From the NCBI RefSeq assembly GCF_019320115.1, contig NC_089584.1:101976320-102040319 (forward strand): a stretch of 64,000 bases of DNA, in the 5' to 3' direction. Below are positions 45,836 to 57,274 of this stretch, one piece after another. Numbering within the stretch: position 1 is the stretch's first letter; every line of letters begins with the position of its first letter. This stretch comes from Miscanthus floridulus. Its lineage: Eukaryota > Streptophyta > Magnoliopsida > Poales > Poaceae. The position numbers and the translations under genes are program-made. Under the pieces are notes generated by a model. It was not told the origin of the DNA and ran no database searches. It saw nothing but the letters and a program-made list of their open reading frames with translations.

Positions 45836-46776
45836 CTAAAAATGCTCTGTCTTGCCTAACCCCAAAGACGTTGTCTCCGTCTTGTCCGACCTCTTGGGTG
45901 TGGGCTCCGTCTCACTCGACCCCAAGGACGTGGTCTCTGTCTCTCCCGACCCATTGGCTCCGTCTCGCCCAAGGTCGTGGGCTCCGTCTCGTCCAACCTC
46001 GAGGATGCGGTTTCCGTCTCGTCCGACGAGGACCCATATCGCCGCCAACCACTCTAGGTCCAAACGTATGGGCCTGGGTCAAAACTCTAACACCAGGAAA
46101 GAGGCTAGCACGTCTCGATGTAACCCGTGGCCGTGACGGGTCATACCAGGAGATTCACATCAAGAACAGTGTCGGGCGTGCCGGTGTTGTTCTGCCTAAT
46201 CTTCGTACGGGCGCTGACAGGCACGTCAGCTCACCACGACGTCCGCTAGGACAGAGTGGAACGCCATAACCGGCAGATGACGCCACGCATGGTGCCAGCG
46301 ACGAACAGGGCCACGACATGGAGTTGTCCCTGTTGACATCTACAGGATTAGCGGAACCCGCGTGAAGGAGAAGCATGACCAACAACTCTAGAAGCCTTCT
46401 TCTCTCTCGTTCTTCTACTTTTCGTCCTCTGTAACCCGCGCTTTCCCTTGGTCTATAAAAGAAGAAGAAGGGCGCCTCATGGAGGGGGCGGAAAAAACAC
46501 GAGATCTGAACACAAGAGCACGGCACGAGCACACGGCTGAGCGGCAATCGAACTCTCGGCACCCGTTCATGTCTTCCACCAGAGATTTGGGATCTTTTCC
46601 CTCTCTCACCTGTTTGTAACCCCTACTGCACAACAAGTACCGGTAACACGAGCAGCAGCGAATTGGACGTATGGACGTTCCCCCAAACCGGTATAAACCC
46701 TTGTGTCATCCGAGCACACCATCCGAGCTAGACGCGTAAATATAAATTTACTCGTCGATGATCGAAAACACCGACA
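45836..46776 (+). repeat. 3' LTR of the Tat-lineage element (recognisable part)
   Basis: Aligns with 37729-38677, ending GAAAACACCGACA before CTACT. The first 50 bp of the 5' LTR have no match; 45511-45835 holds unrelated sequence instead. Confidence 0.85.
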
Positions 46777-46781
46777 CTACT

Positions 46782-47093
46782 CTAATCCGGGGATCAAGTT
46801 TACATGAGCATTAGGCCAACGTACAACGCCGGCGCTTGGGACGGCGCTTAACAGCAGTTCATGCAAATTTTGCCACCGTGTACGTATGCCAGGCGCTTGG
46901 CACAAAACGTTGCTGCTCACAAGCAGCCGGCGCTAGAAGGTTCTGTAATTCAAAAAGGGTCACGGTTTCAAGGATAGATAAGTAGATTTGCAGTTAAAAA
47001 TTAGTGTTTCCCATTGTAGATTAGGGCTCTTATATAATTGTTTGATTATTATTCTCTTTCCTTAAGAGCCCATGGGGTTATACATGTAGGCCC
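46782..47093. other. Intergenic DNA, nothing recognised
   Basis: About 300 bp between the Tat-lineage element and a MITE. GGCGCTTGG occurs twice, without a clear structure. Confidence 0.5.
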
Positions 47094-47212
47094 GTTCGCT
47101 TCGCTCGGAAAATAAGCTAAAATATTATTTTGACTGATTTGTTAGATGAGAAAATATTATTTTGATTAAAAAAATAAATAAAAAAAATATGAATTAAAAG
47201 AAAAGCGAACGT
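47094..47212. mobile_element. MITE, 'GTTCGCTT' family
   Basis: CCGTTCGCTTCGCTCGGAAA...AAAAGCGAACG; ends are inverted. Relatives lie at 47257-47371, 50214-50563, 51724-51838 and 52079-52203. It is an abundant short grass MITE whose superfamily I cannot fix from the sequence. Confidence 0.65.
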
Positions 47213-47256
47213 GGCCGTACTATTCATGAGTGCACGTCTACTGGCTAGCAAATTAG

Positions 47257-47371
47257 CCTGTTCGCTTGTTGGTTTCAGCCAACCCAAACCAGCCAGCCAA
47301 CAGTATTTTTCTCTCACAACAAACCAGCACCAACCAGATCAAACCAGCCCAGAAACCAACCAGCGAACAGA
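47257..47371. mobile_element. MITE, 'GTTCGCTT' family
   Basis: CTGTTCGCTTGTTGGTTTCAGCC...CCAACCAGCGAACAG, with the family core TATTTTTCTCTCACAACAAA. Confidence 0.75.
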
Positions 47372-47581
47372 CCGAATGTCTGCAGGAAATGTTTTTGCCA
47401 GGCCTGCAGTGGGCATGCATGTAGTATTACTTCGTAGTAGTATTTTTTTCTTGTTGCAAACGGTGGCGGTGTCATGCCACCATCCATGTGCAGCCGTGCA
47501 GGGGCCCGGTGGACCCTAGGAGTAGGGTGGTGCTAGTGTGCGTGGCCGGATGCCTCCACGGCTCCACCCTCTGCTCCTAGA

Positions 47582-48275
47582 CAAGGATGGCAACGGGTAT
47601 ATACCCGTCGGATATCGTCGGAATGTTCTCTTTTCCGCTACAGAGAATTTATCATGTCTCTATTCCCGCTACGGAGAATTCATCCTGTCCCCATCTCCAT
47701 CCCCGTACCCGTCGGGTATCGGTCGGGTAACAGATACCCGACGGGTACTGCATACCCGATAAATAAGGACACTTGGGGTCACAACTTTGCAATCGGAGAC
47801 GTTTCTTCTTCACCCGGGTATAAGTGTCGGAGTCTCGGAGATGCCGAGGAGAAGGAGCGAGGTTGCGAGGAGGACGAGCAAAGGTGGCAGAGAGACCGAA
47901 CTGAGGAAGCGAGGGGCACGAGCGCTCGTGAGACAGGCGTGCTTGTGCTGCTGGCGGAGATGGTGGGGAAAAATTGAACGAGGGTTCCTAGAACACACAA
48001 ACTATATATATGACTGTTCAGATTTGGACCAAAATATCTATGTTGAGCTTCTTTGGACCTAATACTCGCATGACAGCTCAAATAGTCGGGTTCCCCAACG
48101 GGTAACGGGAACGGGTAAACAGGGAACGTTCCCGTACCCGCTATACCCGTCGGGTATGGATTCTTGCCCATTTAGATGCCCGCGGGTAAAAATATGATCC
48201 CATCCCCATTTCCTAATGGATCAAATACCCGTCGGGTATCGGGTATCGGGTATCGGGTCCCCGTTGCCATCTTTA
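47582..48275. mobile_element. Nonautonomous hAT element, 694 bp
   Basis: Ends CAAGGATGGCAACGGG and, inverted, TAAAGATGGCAACGGG, flanked by a perfect 8-bp duplication CTCCTAGA (47574-47581 and 48276-48283), the size made by hAT transposases. Repeats of ACCCGTCGGGTAT fill both subterminal parts. The middle (about 47820-47985) is purine-rich. The frames there match no transposase. Confidence 0.9.
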
Positions 48276-48283
48276 CTCCTAGA

Positions 48284-50213
48284 GGAGGGCATCCAGGGAC
48301 AAGGGTTATGGTAGCAGTGACTCGCTGCAGCTGAGCGAGTGATCGATCTAGCATCAGTAGGCTCGTAGCATGGTACGTGAAATCTGCCGAACAAAATCGG
48401 AGCTTGCATGGCCGAATGCTGAACTGAAGCCTCCGCTGCCGATGGCCGATGCCACGGCGCTAGGACCGTGTCGCGTAGGTAGGCCACTAGAGCACCTCAC
48501 CTCACCTCTATCCCGAAAAGTGACGGGCGGCGCTACCGGGTTGTTCGTTCGTGTCGTGACGGCTTTGCGGCATTTACCACTGTGCATGAATGCGGCTCTG
48601 CCCATGAATGCGAGGAAGAGGGTACCAGGCCAGTAATAAAGCTGCGTGACCCCTGTAGTAGCCGCTGTTCAATGGATACCTCTGCCTCACTGTCTGCACC
48701 CATCACCTGCCAAAAGCTCTCTCATCGTCCCATCTAATGATGCAGGAGTGGAGAGCCGTCTCTCATCGTCCCATCTGGCGGCTGTCGCTGGGTCTGGGTG
48801 CTTGTTCGACCGATCTCTAATGATGCAGGAGTGGTCGCAGAAACGGACAAGGCTTGCAGAGCGGAGTGGAGAGCCGTCTCTCTCTCTCTCACGGACGCCG
48901 ATGGAACAGGGCAAAAAAAAAAGAGAGAGACACGTGGCTGGGGTCTTCTCTTCCGTTCCGTGATACGTCGTCTTGACTCTTGAGAGGAAAACGACCAAGA
49001 ACTCTGCAGTGCGCCGCACGGAGCACTTGCACCTGAGATGCCGCTATCTGTGCACAGAGCTAGCACTTCGTCTACTCGCGTTGTGTCGTCTCGACTCTTT
49101 TCCCTTCTATATATATCGGTTTGCCAATGCCAATGGATTTACAAATCATTGCAGATCGATCGATCTCCCAAAAAGCACAAGCACCAGCAATCATAGCGCA
49201 GTACAGCGTAGCTGCTGTGCTGAGCCTAGGCGCGCGCGCGATGCGATGCAATCTCTTTGGTTCTCTTTGGTTCGTTCGCGTATTTTTAAACTTGACTTAT
49301 ATTTTTTTTTTTAGAATAGTATTTTTTTCTTATAAATCCCTCCAGAATTTCTCTATCTCGTCCAAATTCCTCCACGGCCGTACCAGCCGAACACCCCTTT
49401 GCCATCAGTGCTTGCTTGACCGAGAACGCCCTCACAGTCTTGGACTGTTTGCGACGCTCCTGCTAGCGTGTAGTGTACCAGCCGCATGCAGATGCATCGC
49501 AGTCGCAGCGCTAGCTAGGGGAGCCTAGGACGGGAGGGGGAGGTAGCGCACGTCTGCTACGCCCAGTCAGGTGCACTGTGCGCGTACCGCATCATGTTCA
49601 TGTACACACACTCGTCACCCCGGCCATCTCTGATCTCTCGATGTGGATGGCACACGGACACGGGCAGCTAGCCGGCCACCCACACGGCCCATAGGCGCGC
49701 ATGCCCGGGCGCGGCGGACGCGCATCGCGGCCGGCCGTAACCCGCGGCGCGCTCGGCGGATCGATCGGCACATGGGCCCCGCCCGCGATGGCATCCATCG
49801 GCCGTGGCGTGCAGACGCGAATGAACGAACACCGTCGTCCCCAGCCGGCACAGTCCCCGTGCGACCGAGCCCTCGATCGAACCCTTTGTTTGCCTGCCCC
49901 TCCGCCATTTTCACGGACAACCGGGCGGTGGTTACCTGTAGCACTTTATTTTGCCGCACGTACGATCGAGTCGCTTTCGTTTCGTCGGTCTTTCTTCGGC
50001 CCGTTCGGCAGGCCGTAAACAATCTGCTGACGGGTTTGATGTAAGAAAAAAATATTATTCTAATTTATAATTCGTGATCGTATACGAACAAGCGAACATG
50101 CTCCTTAGATGCACGCACACGCAGGGGCCCAAAGCGGCGCAGGTGGCAGTGGCACACAAGGGACCCAGTCACTCGTGCCAGCAGCAACAGACGTGTGCCA
50201 ACGATGTGTTGTT
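48284..50213. other. GC-rich intergenic DNA, no gene recognised
   Basis: Many overlapping frames on both strands result from high GC, and none shows a known domain. A direct repeat of GTGGAGAGCCGTCTCTC occurs at about 48750 and 48867. TATATATA lies near 49112. Confidence 0.45.
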
Positions 50214-50563
50214 TTGTTCGTTTGGCTGATAAGACACGGCTAAAAGTACTACTAGCTAATTTATTATTTGAGAAAAATATTGTTTGTTAGCTAAAAAAAT
50301 ATGATTTAGGTCTTGTTTAGTTGAGTTAAATTTAGAAATTTAGCTACAGTAGCAATTTTGTTTTTATTTGGTAATTAGTATTCAATCATGGACTAATTAG
50401 GCTCAAAATGTTCGTCTCGCGATTTTCAACCAAACTGTGCAATTAGTTTTTTTCGTCTATATTTAATGCTCTATGCACGTATCCCAAGATTCGATGTGAT
50501 AGCTACTGTAGCACTTTTTAATTTTTTTTTTAACTAAACAAGCCTTATAAGCAAAACGGATTA
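50214..50563. mobile_element. 'GTTCGCTT'-family MITE split by a Tourist-like MITE
   Basis: The left part (50214-50308, GTTCGTTTGGCTGATAAG...) and the right part (50548-50563, TAAGCAAAACGGA) make one MITE like that at 51724-51838 once 50309-50547 is taken out. Confidence 0.65.
50309..50544. mobile_element. Tourist-like MITE, 236 bp
   Basis: GGTCTTGTTTAGTT...AACTAAACAAGCC, flanked by TTA (50306-50308 and 50545-50547). The interior has TGGACTAATTAGGCTCAAAA and ATTCGATGTGA blocks known from this common grass family. Confidence 0.88.
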
Positions 50564-51283
50564 AGTACGTCAGTCCTGTCGCCGTCTTGTCGCTGCAATT
50601 ATATTGGTTGCACTGCACCAGCTAGCGGTGGTGAAGTTACCGTTCAGACATGTGTGTATAGGCTGGCTCGCTGGCCGCCCCATCAGGCGGTCAAAGGGAT
50701 CACACCCATATCCAGCTGTGATGCAATTACTAGATCAGATCGAATTGACCAGCATATGTGTGTGTGTGTGTGTTACGTGTTAGCTGGTTCAGGGATGATT
50801 GAAACCAGATCGAGCCAGCATAATGTATGTGCAATAAGCTCGCAAATAACAACAAGAGGAACTCTTAAAAACAAATCAAAACAAGAGCTGGACAGCTGGA
50901 TCTAGAAGTGAACGACGTGAGACATATGTATACTGCTGCTATGTGTGAAGGCTCAAGGCTGAGATCGGGGCAGAACGAGCAATCTAATGCAAGGTGGCAG
51001 GATTCAGCTCAAATGATAAGGCCTGTACCAACCAAATGATCACTTCGAAAAGCCTAGTACCTTGTAACCGATCCGTTTTTCTTCCTGATTCCGAAGCCGA
51101 ATTTAAAAACGGATCAACTTTTGAACGCCGAGCAGATAAATAATAATAATAAGAAAGAACAACAAATGTTTACTGACTAAGCAAGCGTACAGCATGTTTT
51201 TTTAGATAATGGCGTACAACATTAATTAGTCCCCAACTAAACCACCATCCACATGCTTTGCTACTTTTATTATTTTGGTCAAC
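50564..51283. other. Intergenic DNA, nothing recognised
   Basis: A (GT)n microsatellite lies at about 50757-50772. No gene or mobile element is clear. Confidence 0.45.
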
Positions 51284-51300
51284 ATAGAAGCCTCCTTTAT

Positions 51301-51461
51301 GAAGGGCATGGCCGGTGCAGTGGTGAAAGCTGTCTCACTGAGTCACCTGGTCGTGGGTTTGAAACAGCCTCTTCGTAGATTTTACGACGGGAAGGCTTGC
51401 CTCGATTTTTCCTTCTCCAAACCCCACTCATGTGGGAGTCTTCGGTACTGTGTCTGTCCTT
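51301..51461 (+). mobile_element. tRNA-type SINE (Au-SINE-like)
   Basis: The 161-bp body starts near GGCCGGTGCAGTGGTGAAAG, with a Pol III A-box-like TGGTGAAAGCTG and B-box-like GTGGGTTTGAAAC. It continues with GGCTTGCCTCG and CCCACTCATGTGGGAG. It is flanked by a perfect 17-bp duplication ATAGAAGCCTCCTTTAT (51284-51300 and 51462-51478), the mark of LINE-driven insertion. The Au-family name rests on memory. Confidence 0.88.
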
Positions 51462-51478
51462 ATAGAAGCCTCCTTTAT

Positions 51479-51723
51479 AATTGTGGCTCGACAGATTTGC
51501 ACCACCTCGCAGTCTGATCCATCACTTCTACAACTACGGGATCCAAAATGCATGCACACGCTTTCTTTTGACAAAATTGGATCCCCAAGTGACAGGAGGC
51601 GTGGATATGCATCAAGTTCCTTGCAACACCGGTGACATCGACCTTTTTTCACCCCAGATCGGAGGAAAAACCAATCATGATTGGTTTGTTTTTATTTCAG
51701 CAGTGCTGAACGGGCCCCATGGC
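51479..51723. other. Intergenic DNA, nothing recognised
   Basis: Short stretch without repeats or coding signal. Confidence 0.4.
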
Positions 51724-51838
51724 ATATGCATGTTTGTTTGGCTGATAAGCCATGGCTGAAAATATTATTGGCTGATTTGTTGTGAGAGAAAAATATTATT
51801 CGTTGACTGAAAAGTACGACTTATAAGCCAAATGGACA
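51724..51838. mobile_element. MITE, 'GTTCGCTT' family
   Basis: ATGTTTGTTTGGCTGATAAG...CTTATAAGCCAAATGGACAT, inverted ends, with the core GTTGTGAGAGAAAAATATTATT. It is the best-preserved copy in the window. Confidence 0.82.
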
Positions 51839-52078
51839 TGGATAATCTTCAGTTGAGTTCCACATCAGCTACGTCCTGTTTTCCTCGTGGTACGGCTGCC
51901 AAATTTTAAGACTTCTGGTCTCGGTGCTTCAGGTTTGTTGGAGATTTGCTCTGAATCTTGATTTGCTCACTGCAGGGATATTTTATTTTATTTACTCATG
52001 AAAGCCCCATCCTCTGCCTGTTGCTTTTGGATGGAGGAGGTCAATGTGTAGAGCCTCAAATCATGTGTTCCTCGATGG

Positions 52079-52203
52079 CTCCGTTCGCTTCGCTGAAAAA
52101 ATAAGTCGAAAAATTATTCCAGCTGATTTGTTGTGAGAGAAAAATAATGTTCTGGCTGAAAAAACTAAGCTAAAAAAGATGAATTATAAGAGAAACGAAC
52201 ATG
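52079..52203. mobile_element. MITE, 'GTTCGCTT' family
   Basis: CCGTTCGCTTCGCTGAAAAA...AGAGAAACGAACATGG, with the core TTGTTGTGAGAGAAAAATAA. Confidence 0.75.
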
Positions 52204-53417
52204 GTCATTTTTCCTTTAGAAGATCCCATGATTTTTTATTTATTTATTTTACTAGCGTCATTGTGCAATTTGTACTGCTCACGTAATCACGTACGTGTAA
52301 GGTGCAGAAGTGCACAAGCAAGAAAATTTCAGACATCAGGTTAAGTAACGCTCTGGAAGATAGGCTGAGACGAGAGACTGCTTTGCTGCTGGCCTGCTGC
52401 TAAGGTAGAGAAAAAACGCCAAAAGAAAAGTGGAAAAAGACACCAACTATTAATCCCTATCCCAAATGATCTTTTATCTCCTTGGTCTGTCCAACTGCAA
52501 GCTAGCAAGCAAGAGCTGGAGTCAGGGCAAACGATCATGAAAGACGCTTGCTGCCCCAATCACTCAGCGCTCATACATGCATGCGTAAGGAAAGAGCCGA
52601 GAAAAGAGAGACAGGCACCGAACGACGGAACGGTGCGACGTTGCCATCGAACCCAACCGTGCGGTCAGCGCGATCGCCCACGGCCGGCGCCCCACCACAG
52701 CACGCCCACATGCATCCGCCGCGCACGATTGGTTCCCGTTCGTCCGTCATGCCTCATGCATGCGGTTGGCTGGCTGGCTGGCTGCCAAACGGACGCGCGC
52801 CGGATCCGCCCCCATCGTGTCGCGTCCCCGCGCTGGCTGGCCAGCTCGGCAGCCGTGACTCCCGTCGCGTCTCACAGAATCGAACCGGAACCAAGCGTAA
52901 ACGTCGCGCGCGCTACGTGCCCCGGCCCTGGTCCGCCGCGCTGATAGCGAGCCGGCGGTGCGCGCGTGGCTGGCGCTTTCAGGGGTGGGGCGGGTGCTCA
53001 CGTGGGCGCGGCGGTCCAGGACCAGGCCGCTCGCGATCGATCACCAGCGGGCTCCGCCTTCCCCGGTCCGGATTCCCCGTGGCGAGCAACGGAATTTGGG
53101 GGACGCACACGGCACACGGTGCCAATGCCAGAAGCCAACGAACGGGGTTTTAAATGCCCCGCCCGTGCGCGCGAAGTGGCCCGTTCCCTCCAACAGCGGC
53201 TAGTACGACTAAGCCCTTGTACTAGTTTATGTATGCAGCCAAACGGGAAGAAGCCCTTGGGTTCTTATGCGCCAGGTTGTGCTGTAGCCTCTACTTGGCT
53301 ATTCGGCTATTCGCCGCCGCTGCCGATGGCCATTCTACTGTTATGAATCGATCCTCGTAGTATACGATAAAAACGTAAATTTTTTTGCCAAAAATATTAG
53401 TGCAGATTCATCCTAGT
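52204..53417. other. Intergenic DNA with a GC-rich block
   Basis: 52600-53200 is strongly GC-rich and open in several frames at once. No domain, start context or splice pattern supports a gene. It could be the promoter or first exon of an unrecognised transcript. Confidence 0.4.
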
Positions 53418-53736
53418 AGGGCATGTCTGGATCTATTAGTACTAAAAATTAGCTAACTAATAATAGCTAAAAGCTGCTAACTAATAATAGCTAAGAGTTG
53501 CTAATTTTTGGCCAACTAAAATTTAGCAGAGGTTGTTTGGATCGACCTGCTAATAGGTGGTTCGATAATTAGTTGAAGGTGTATATGAACTATTAACACC
53601 TATTAGTAACTCTAAACCTACTAATGAAATTAATATTTAGTAGCCCTACAGCTAATAATTAGTAGGTTCATTAACATGTTTGTTTGGATCCACTAGTCCT
53701 AGTTGTAGTTGCAAAATTTTAGTGCTAACGCGCCCT
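53418..53736. mobile_element. MITE of uncertain superfamily
   Basis: AGGGCATGTCTGGATC...GCTAACGCGCCCT gives imperfect inverted ends. The interior repeats CTAACTAATAATAGCTAA and GTTTGGATC. The target duplication is not clear. Confidence 0.6.
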
Positions 53737-56700
53737 AAAACTAGTAACTAGCTCGGGTTCATATGAACATTTTAGTCACGTGTGGGAACGATAAACCGAC
53801 AACCGTCTCTCTGATCTGAGGTGAAAACAGTACTAACGAAGAGAACCAAAGGCAAGGGAAAGCTTATTAGTTTAGTCACATGTATATAGTGGAGAGCTCG
53901 GCGCCGTCAGCATGATCTTTTTAATGAGTTCGATGCATTTGCGCTCGCCTAACGGTTGCTCCGCCGGATAATTGGACTACCGTTACGGCACTACGCATCA
54001 TCATCTTCGTGCATAACTATTATGTTATCGAAAAAAAGCCAATGAGGTGATCATACAGATAATGTAGTTTAGTACTGCTGTTCATTATTCCAATTCCATA
54101 CATGCATGGACTTCAAAAGCGAAAAATGCATGATCGAAGGTTGGCATGATTAACAGGTGTAGGTGCTGCCCTACTTAACAACTGTTAAGCGATTGCCTCT
54201 TCTTTGTTAACTAGTACGAGAAGCATACATCTTTTTGGGAATCATTTTTCAATTCTATCGTGCATATCATACTGCCACTGGCCTTTTCCCTTTCTGCGAG
54301 TGGAGGGTGGCGCCTTTGAAATCCAGTCAGAAGAGACAAACAATCATGGGCTAAGAATGGGGCGCAATTGATTACGAGTAAGTACACGCACGCAACAGGA
54401 CAAAGAGCCCACATTTCGGCCAATCTCTTTAGACTTTTTCTCTTTGTGCAATGGACCTTTTCACTATCATAATGCCATAATTAGGTCCTACTACGGAGTA
54501 TGTAATCCCACCAAAGTACTCCTAGTAGCCTATGAGTACTACCTGTCTACCTCGTCTTCTCCAGAAAGAACTGGGTAGCCTCGTGAGGCAAGGAAAAGGA
54601 GAAGATTCATGGACTCCTCAGCTTTTGGTGGCGGCAGCATAGACAAGCAGATCGTAAGTCATTTCACTTCACCGAATTAGCTCGCCCAGCAACTGGCAAC
54701 ACGGTGACGAGCACGAGCAGATTAGGAGAGCAAGCTGGGTCGATCAAAATCAAATCACACGAGGGTCAGGGCCAGGGCCAGGGCCACGCCTAATCTCACA
54801 CAGATTTCTAGGCAGCCGCGACATAAGACTGGCATGCACTGGACAGAACGTTTGACGCAGGACCGGAGCCTCTCGGTCTCGGGCCATGCATCTCGCTCGG
54901 TTTGGCCTTTGGCAATTGGCAGGTCGCGGTCGTGTACAGGTGGGACGCAGCCATCGACGTCGCCGTCGGGGGCGCACGCGGCCCCAACGGAAAGCGCCCT
55001 TGCCGCGGCATCCCGGTACAGCCGTCCCCGTCGCGTGCGCGACGCCCCCGGCCGGCGTGCACCATACTTATATAGGAGTACGAGTACATCGTTTGGTGCG
55101 GTCAATCAGATCACTGGTCACACCGCGACCGCCGGCCCCTGCTCTACGTACTGGGAGTACGTACTGCCGCGAGCGACCTGTGGCCAGCCGTGTCCGTTGG
55201 ACGGACTCGATCGGATCGGGTCAGATGGATGGGCAGTGAGGTGACCGGACGACGATGGGTACGTACGTACGCCACTGTGCTGCCAGTGGTAACGCTACGT
55301 GCGTGATGATGCTTTGGCCAATTGGGCCTTGGATGGACGGAGGCCACCCTAGCGAGCGAGCGGCAACGACGCCATCAAGTGCGTCAACCCCGCCTGTAGT
55401 TGCCCGTGCGTTTGTGTGGCCATGGTTCCCAGTCCCTCTCCCGGACGTACGAGGCTTGGATTGGAGGGAGGCGCGGCATGATGGAGAATGGGGCCGTTTG
55501 TCTTGTTTGCCTGTTTGCCGGGGAACCGTGGGGGGGATATGATGCGCATGCATGCATGATAGATGACAGACGAACTTGGGCCGATGGGGGGTTTGGATCA
55601 TTGGATGCCACATTGCCACCTGATGTCCTGGTGCCTGAAAGCGGCGGTACAGTGTGGGATCTGGGTCACAACTCACGACTCGTGTGTTGTGGAATCTGTT
55701 GTGTTCCTCCTCCTAACTGTGGAGACATACAATACCAATCCGCGGCGGCACTAGTCTCCAGTTCTTCCTTGTGCTGATCACGGCTTCCACCTGCAGTACG
55801 CCCAGCGTTGGCCATCCCGTGGCACATTCCAATTCCACCACGTTGCAGCAGCAGCATCAGCACGGTGCTCGGCAGGTCGCTGCAACTGCATCATCTGCAG
55901 TGCTAGGTCTGCTGCTTGTCGTTACGAAGAGCAGTGCCCGGAGCGGAGCGTAGCTAGCTCCTACAGGAGGCTAGGACTGACGGCACGAGATAAACAAAAC
56001 AAAACTACTATTGCGCCTACCAATCTGATACGTACCAACGGCTGAACAACTCACGTGTCGCGCCTAGTAGTATACTCCTAAAAATTATCTCTTGCCCGGC
56101 AGGCTGCAGCCCCTTTCTTCACAACGATAGAGAAGTCTGTCTGAGATGAGATGGGCACGGAGAAGTCTGACGGTGCGATTCCCAGACGGCAACGCCGGAT
56201 ATTGAAAGCGCACATGGCGAGACCCAGTGGAAACCCAGCCCAGGTAACGCGTGGACTGGGCGTCTGGGCGTTCCCCAGGCTCGATCGAATCCATCCATCC
56301 GTCCGCACTGTCACATGACCTGTCTCGGCGACCTCAAATGTCCGCAGGTCGCTCAACTTGCGTGCGCCCAGCTGTGTTTGCGCACTGGCACTGGCACTGA
56401 CCTCGATCTGCCATCGCCCATGCATGGCAAGTATGTCTCGGTGGGGTGGGGTGAGCTTGCACGCGGGACAATCGCTGAAGGGCGCGCTAGGATGTTGTTT
56501 TCGTCGCGTGACTCGCCCGCAGATCGATTCCTCCCTCCCCTTCCTTCCCTCCAATCTCCTTCTGGTCCAAGCAAAAGGAGACTGAGAAGGAGCGGCCTTG
56601 GACAATGAGGATGGAGGGAAGGCCGTGTGGCCCTTGGCCTTTCCGGCCTAGCGAGATAGGGGGCGGTGAGGAGGCCCAGCAAAAAAAATGTTACTTAAGT

Positions 56701-57274
56701 TTTTCAAACAAATGAGAAAACCTTGGTTATGGATGTTGTCATTAATGTTGATACATTCTATTCATATTTTGATTAGGGTAACGTGGACTTTTTTTGTGCC
56801 GTTCATTTTTATTCATGATCAATTATCAGAACATATATTATTTTTTGGTTGGTTGATTTGTTTTTCCAATCGATCCCTAGCGTTTAGACGGGTATACCAA
56901 GTGGGAAACGACGTCTGGCGGCAGAGGAGAGAGTGTGCCGTCGAGGATCTGGAGGCCCACCGGTCCGTACAGTCCTGTACACGCGCACCTAGGCATCGAA
57001 GCTACCGTGCGCAAGGGTACGTTACGTGACGCTGCTTTGCATGTAGCCATCCGTCCCGTACCCCCGATCCCATCCAATTGTCCGAGCCACGGGCGGGCCG
57101 AAAGAGACGTGTCGGCAACTTGACAACGCTTAGACGTTTTTTGCACGCAAATACCGAGCACGTGTCGGGACTCTCACATCGCATGAGCCCGGTCCTGTTC
57201 GTGTTGACTTTTTACGACGTGCGATTGAAACGGCTCACTGATGCAGATAAACAGTACGTACACTTCTTTTCCCG
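53737..57274. other. Intergenic DNA, no gene recognised
   Basis: AT-rich to about 54700, then GC-rich with overlapping frames on both strands (54750-56650) that share no known domain. A short CAGGGC repeat lies at 54766-54785. Confidence 0.4.

Larger units (their letters stand above)
37679..46776 (+). mobile_element. Ty3/gypsy Tat-lineage retrotransposon, integrase-deleted
   Basis: Flanked by perfect CTACT duplications (37674-37678 and 46777-46781). Order on the plus strand: LTR, primer site, gag, protease, RT, RNase H, a second RNase H-like domain, a stub of the integrase C-terminus, tandem repeats, a purine tract and an LTR. The wording LNKACPKD, the second RNase H and the long repeat-bearing 3' region fit the Tat lineage. 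Many stops, an internal deletion and a nested solo LTR (41297-42484) make it dead. Confidence 0.9.

Noticed and set aside
47654..48171. Frames in the hAT element
   Set aside because: Highly charged, found on both strands, and lacking hAT transposase motifs.
49598..50044. Opposed frames of about 130 codons
   Set aside because: The same GC-rich DNA is read on both strands; no domain, no splice context.
51301..51461. A tRNA gene
   Set aside because: Pol III box-like motifs are present, but the cloverleaf cannot be formed and the long target duplication marks it as a SINE.
52537..53346. Frames of up to 201 codons
   Set aside because: Three plus-strand frames are open at once, as expected from GC-rich DNA; products are Arg/Pro/Ala-rich without homology I recognise.
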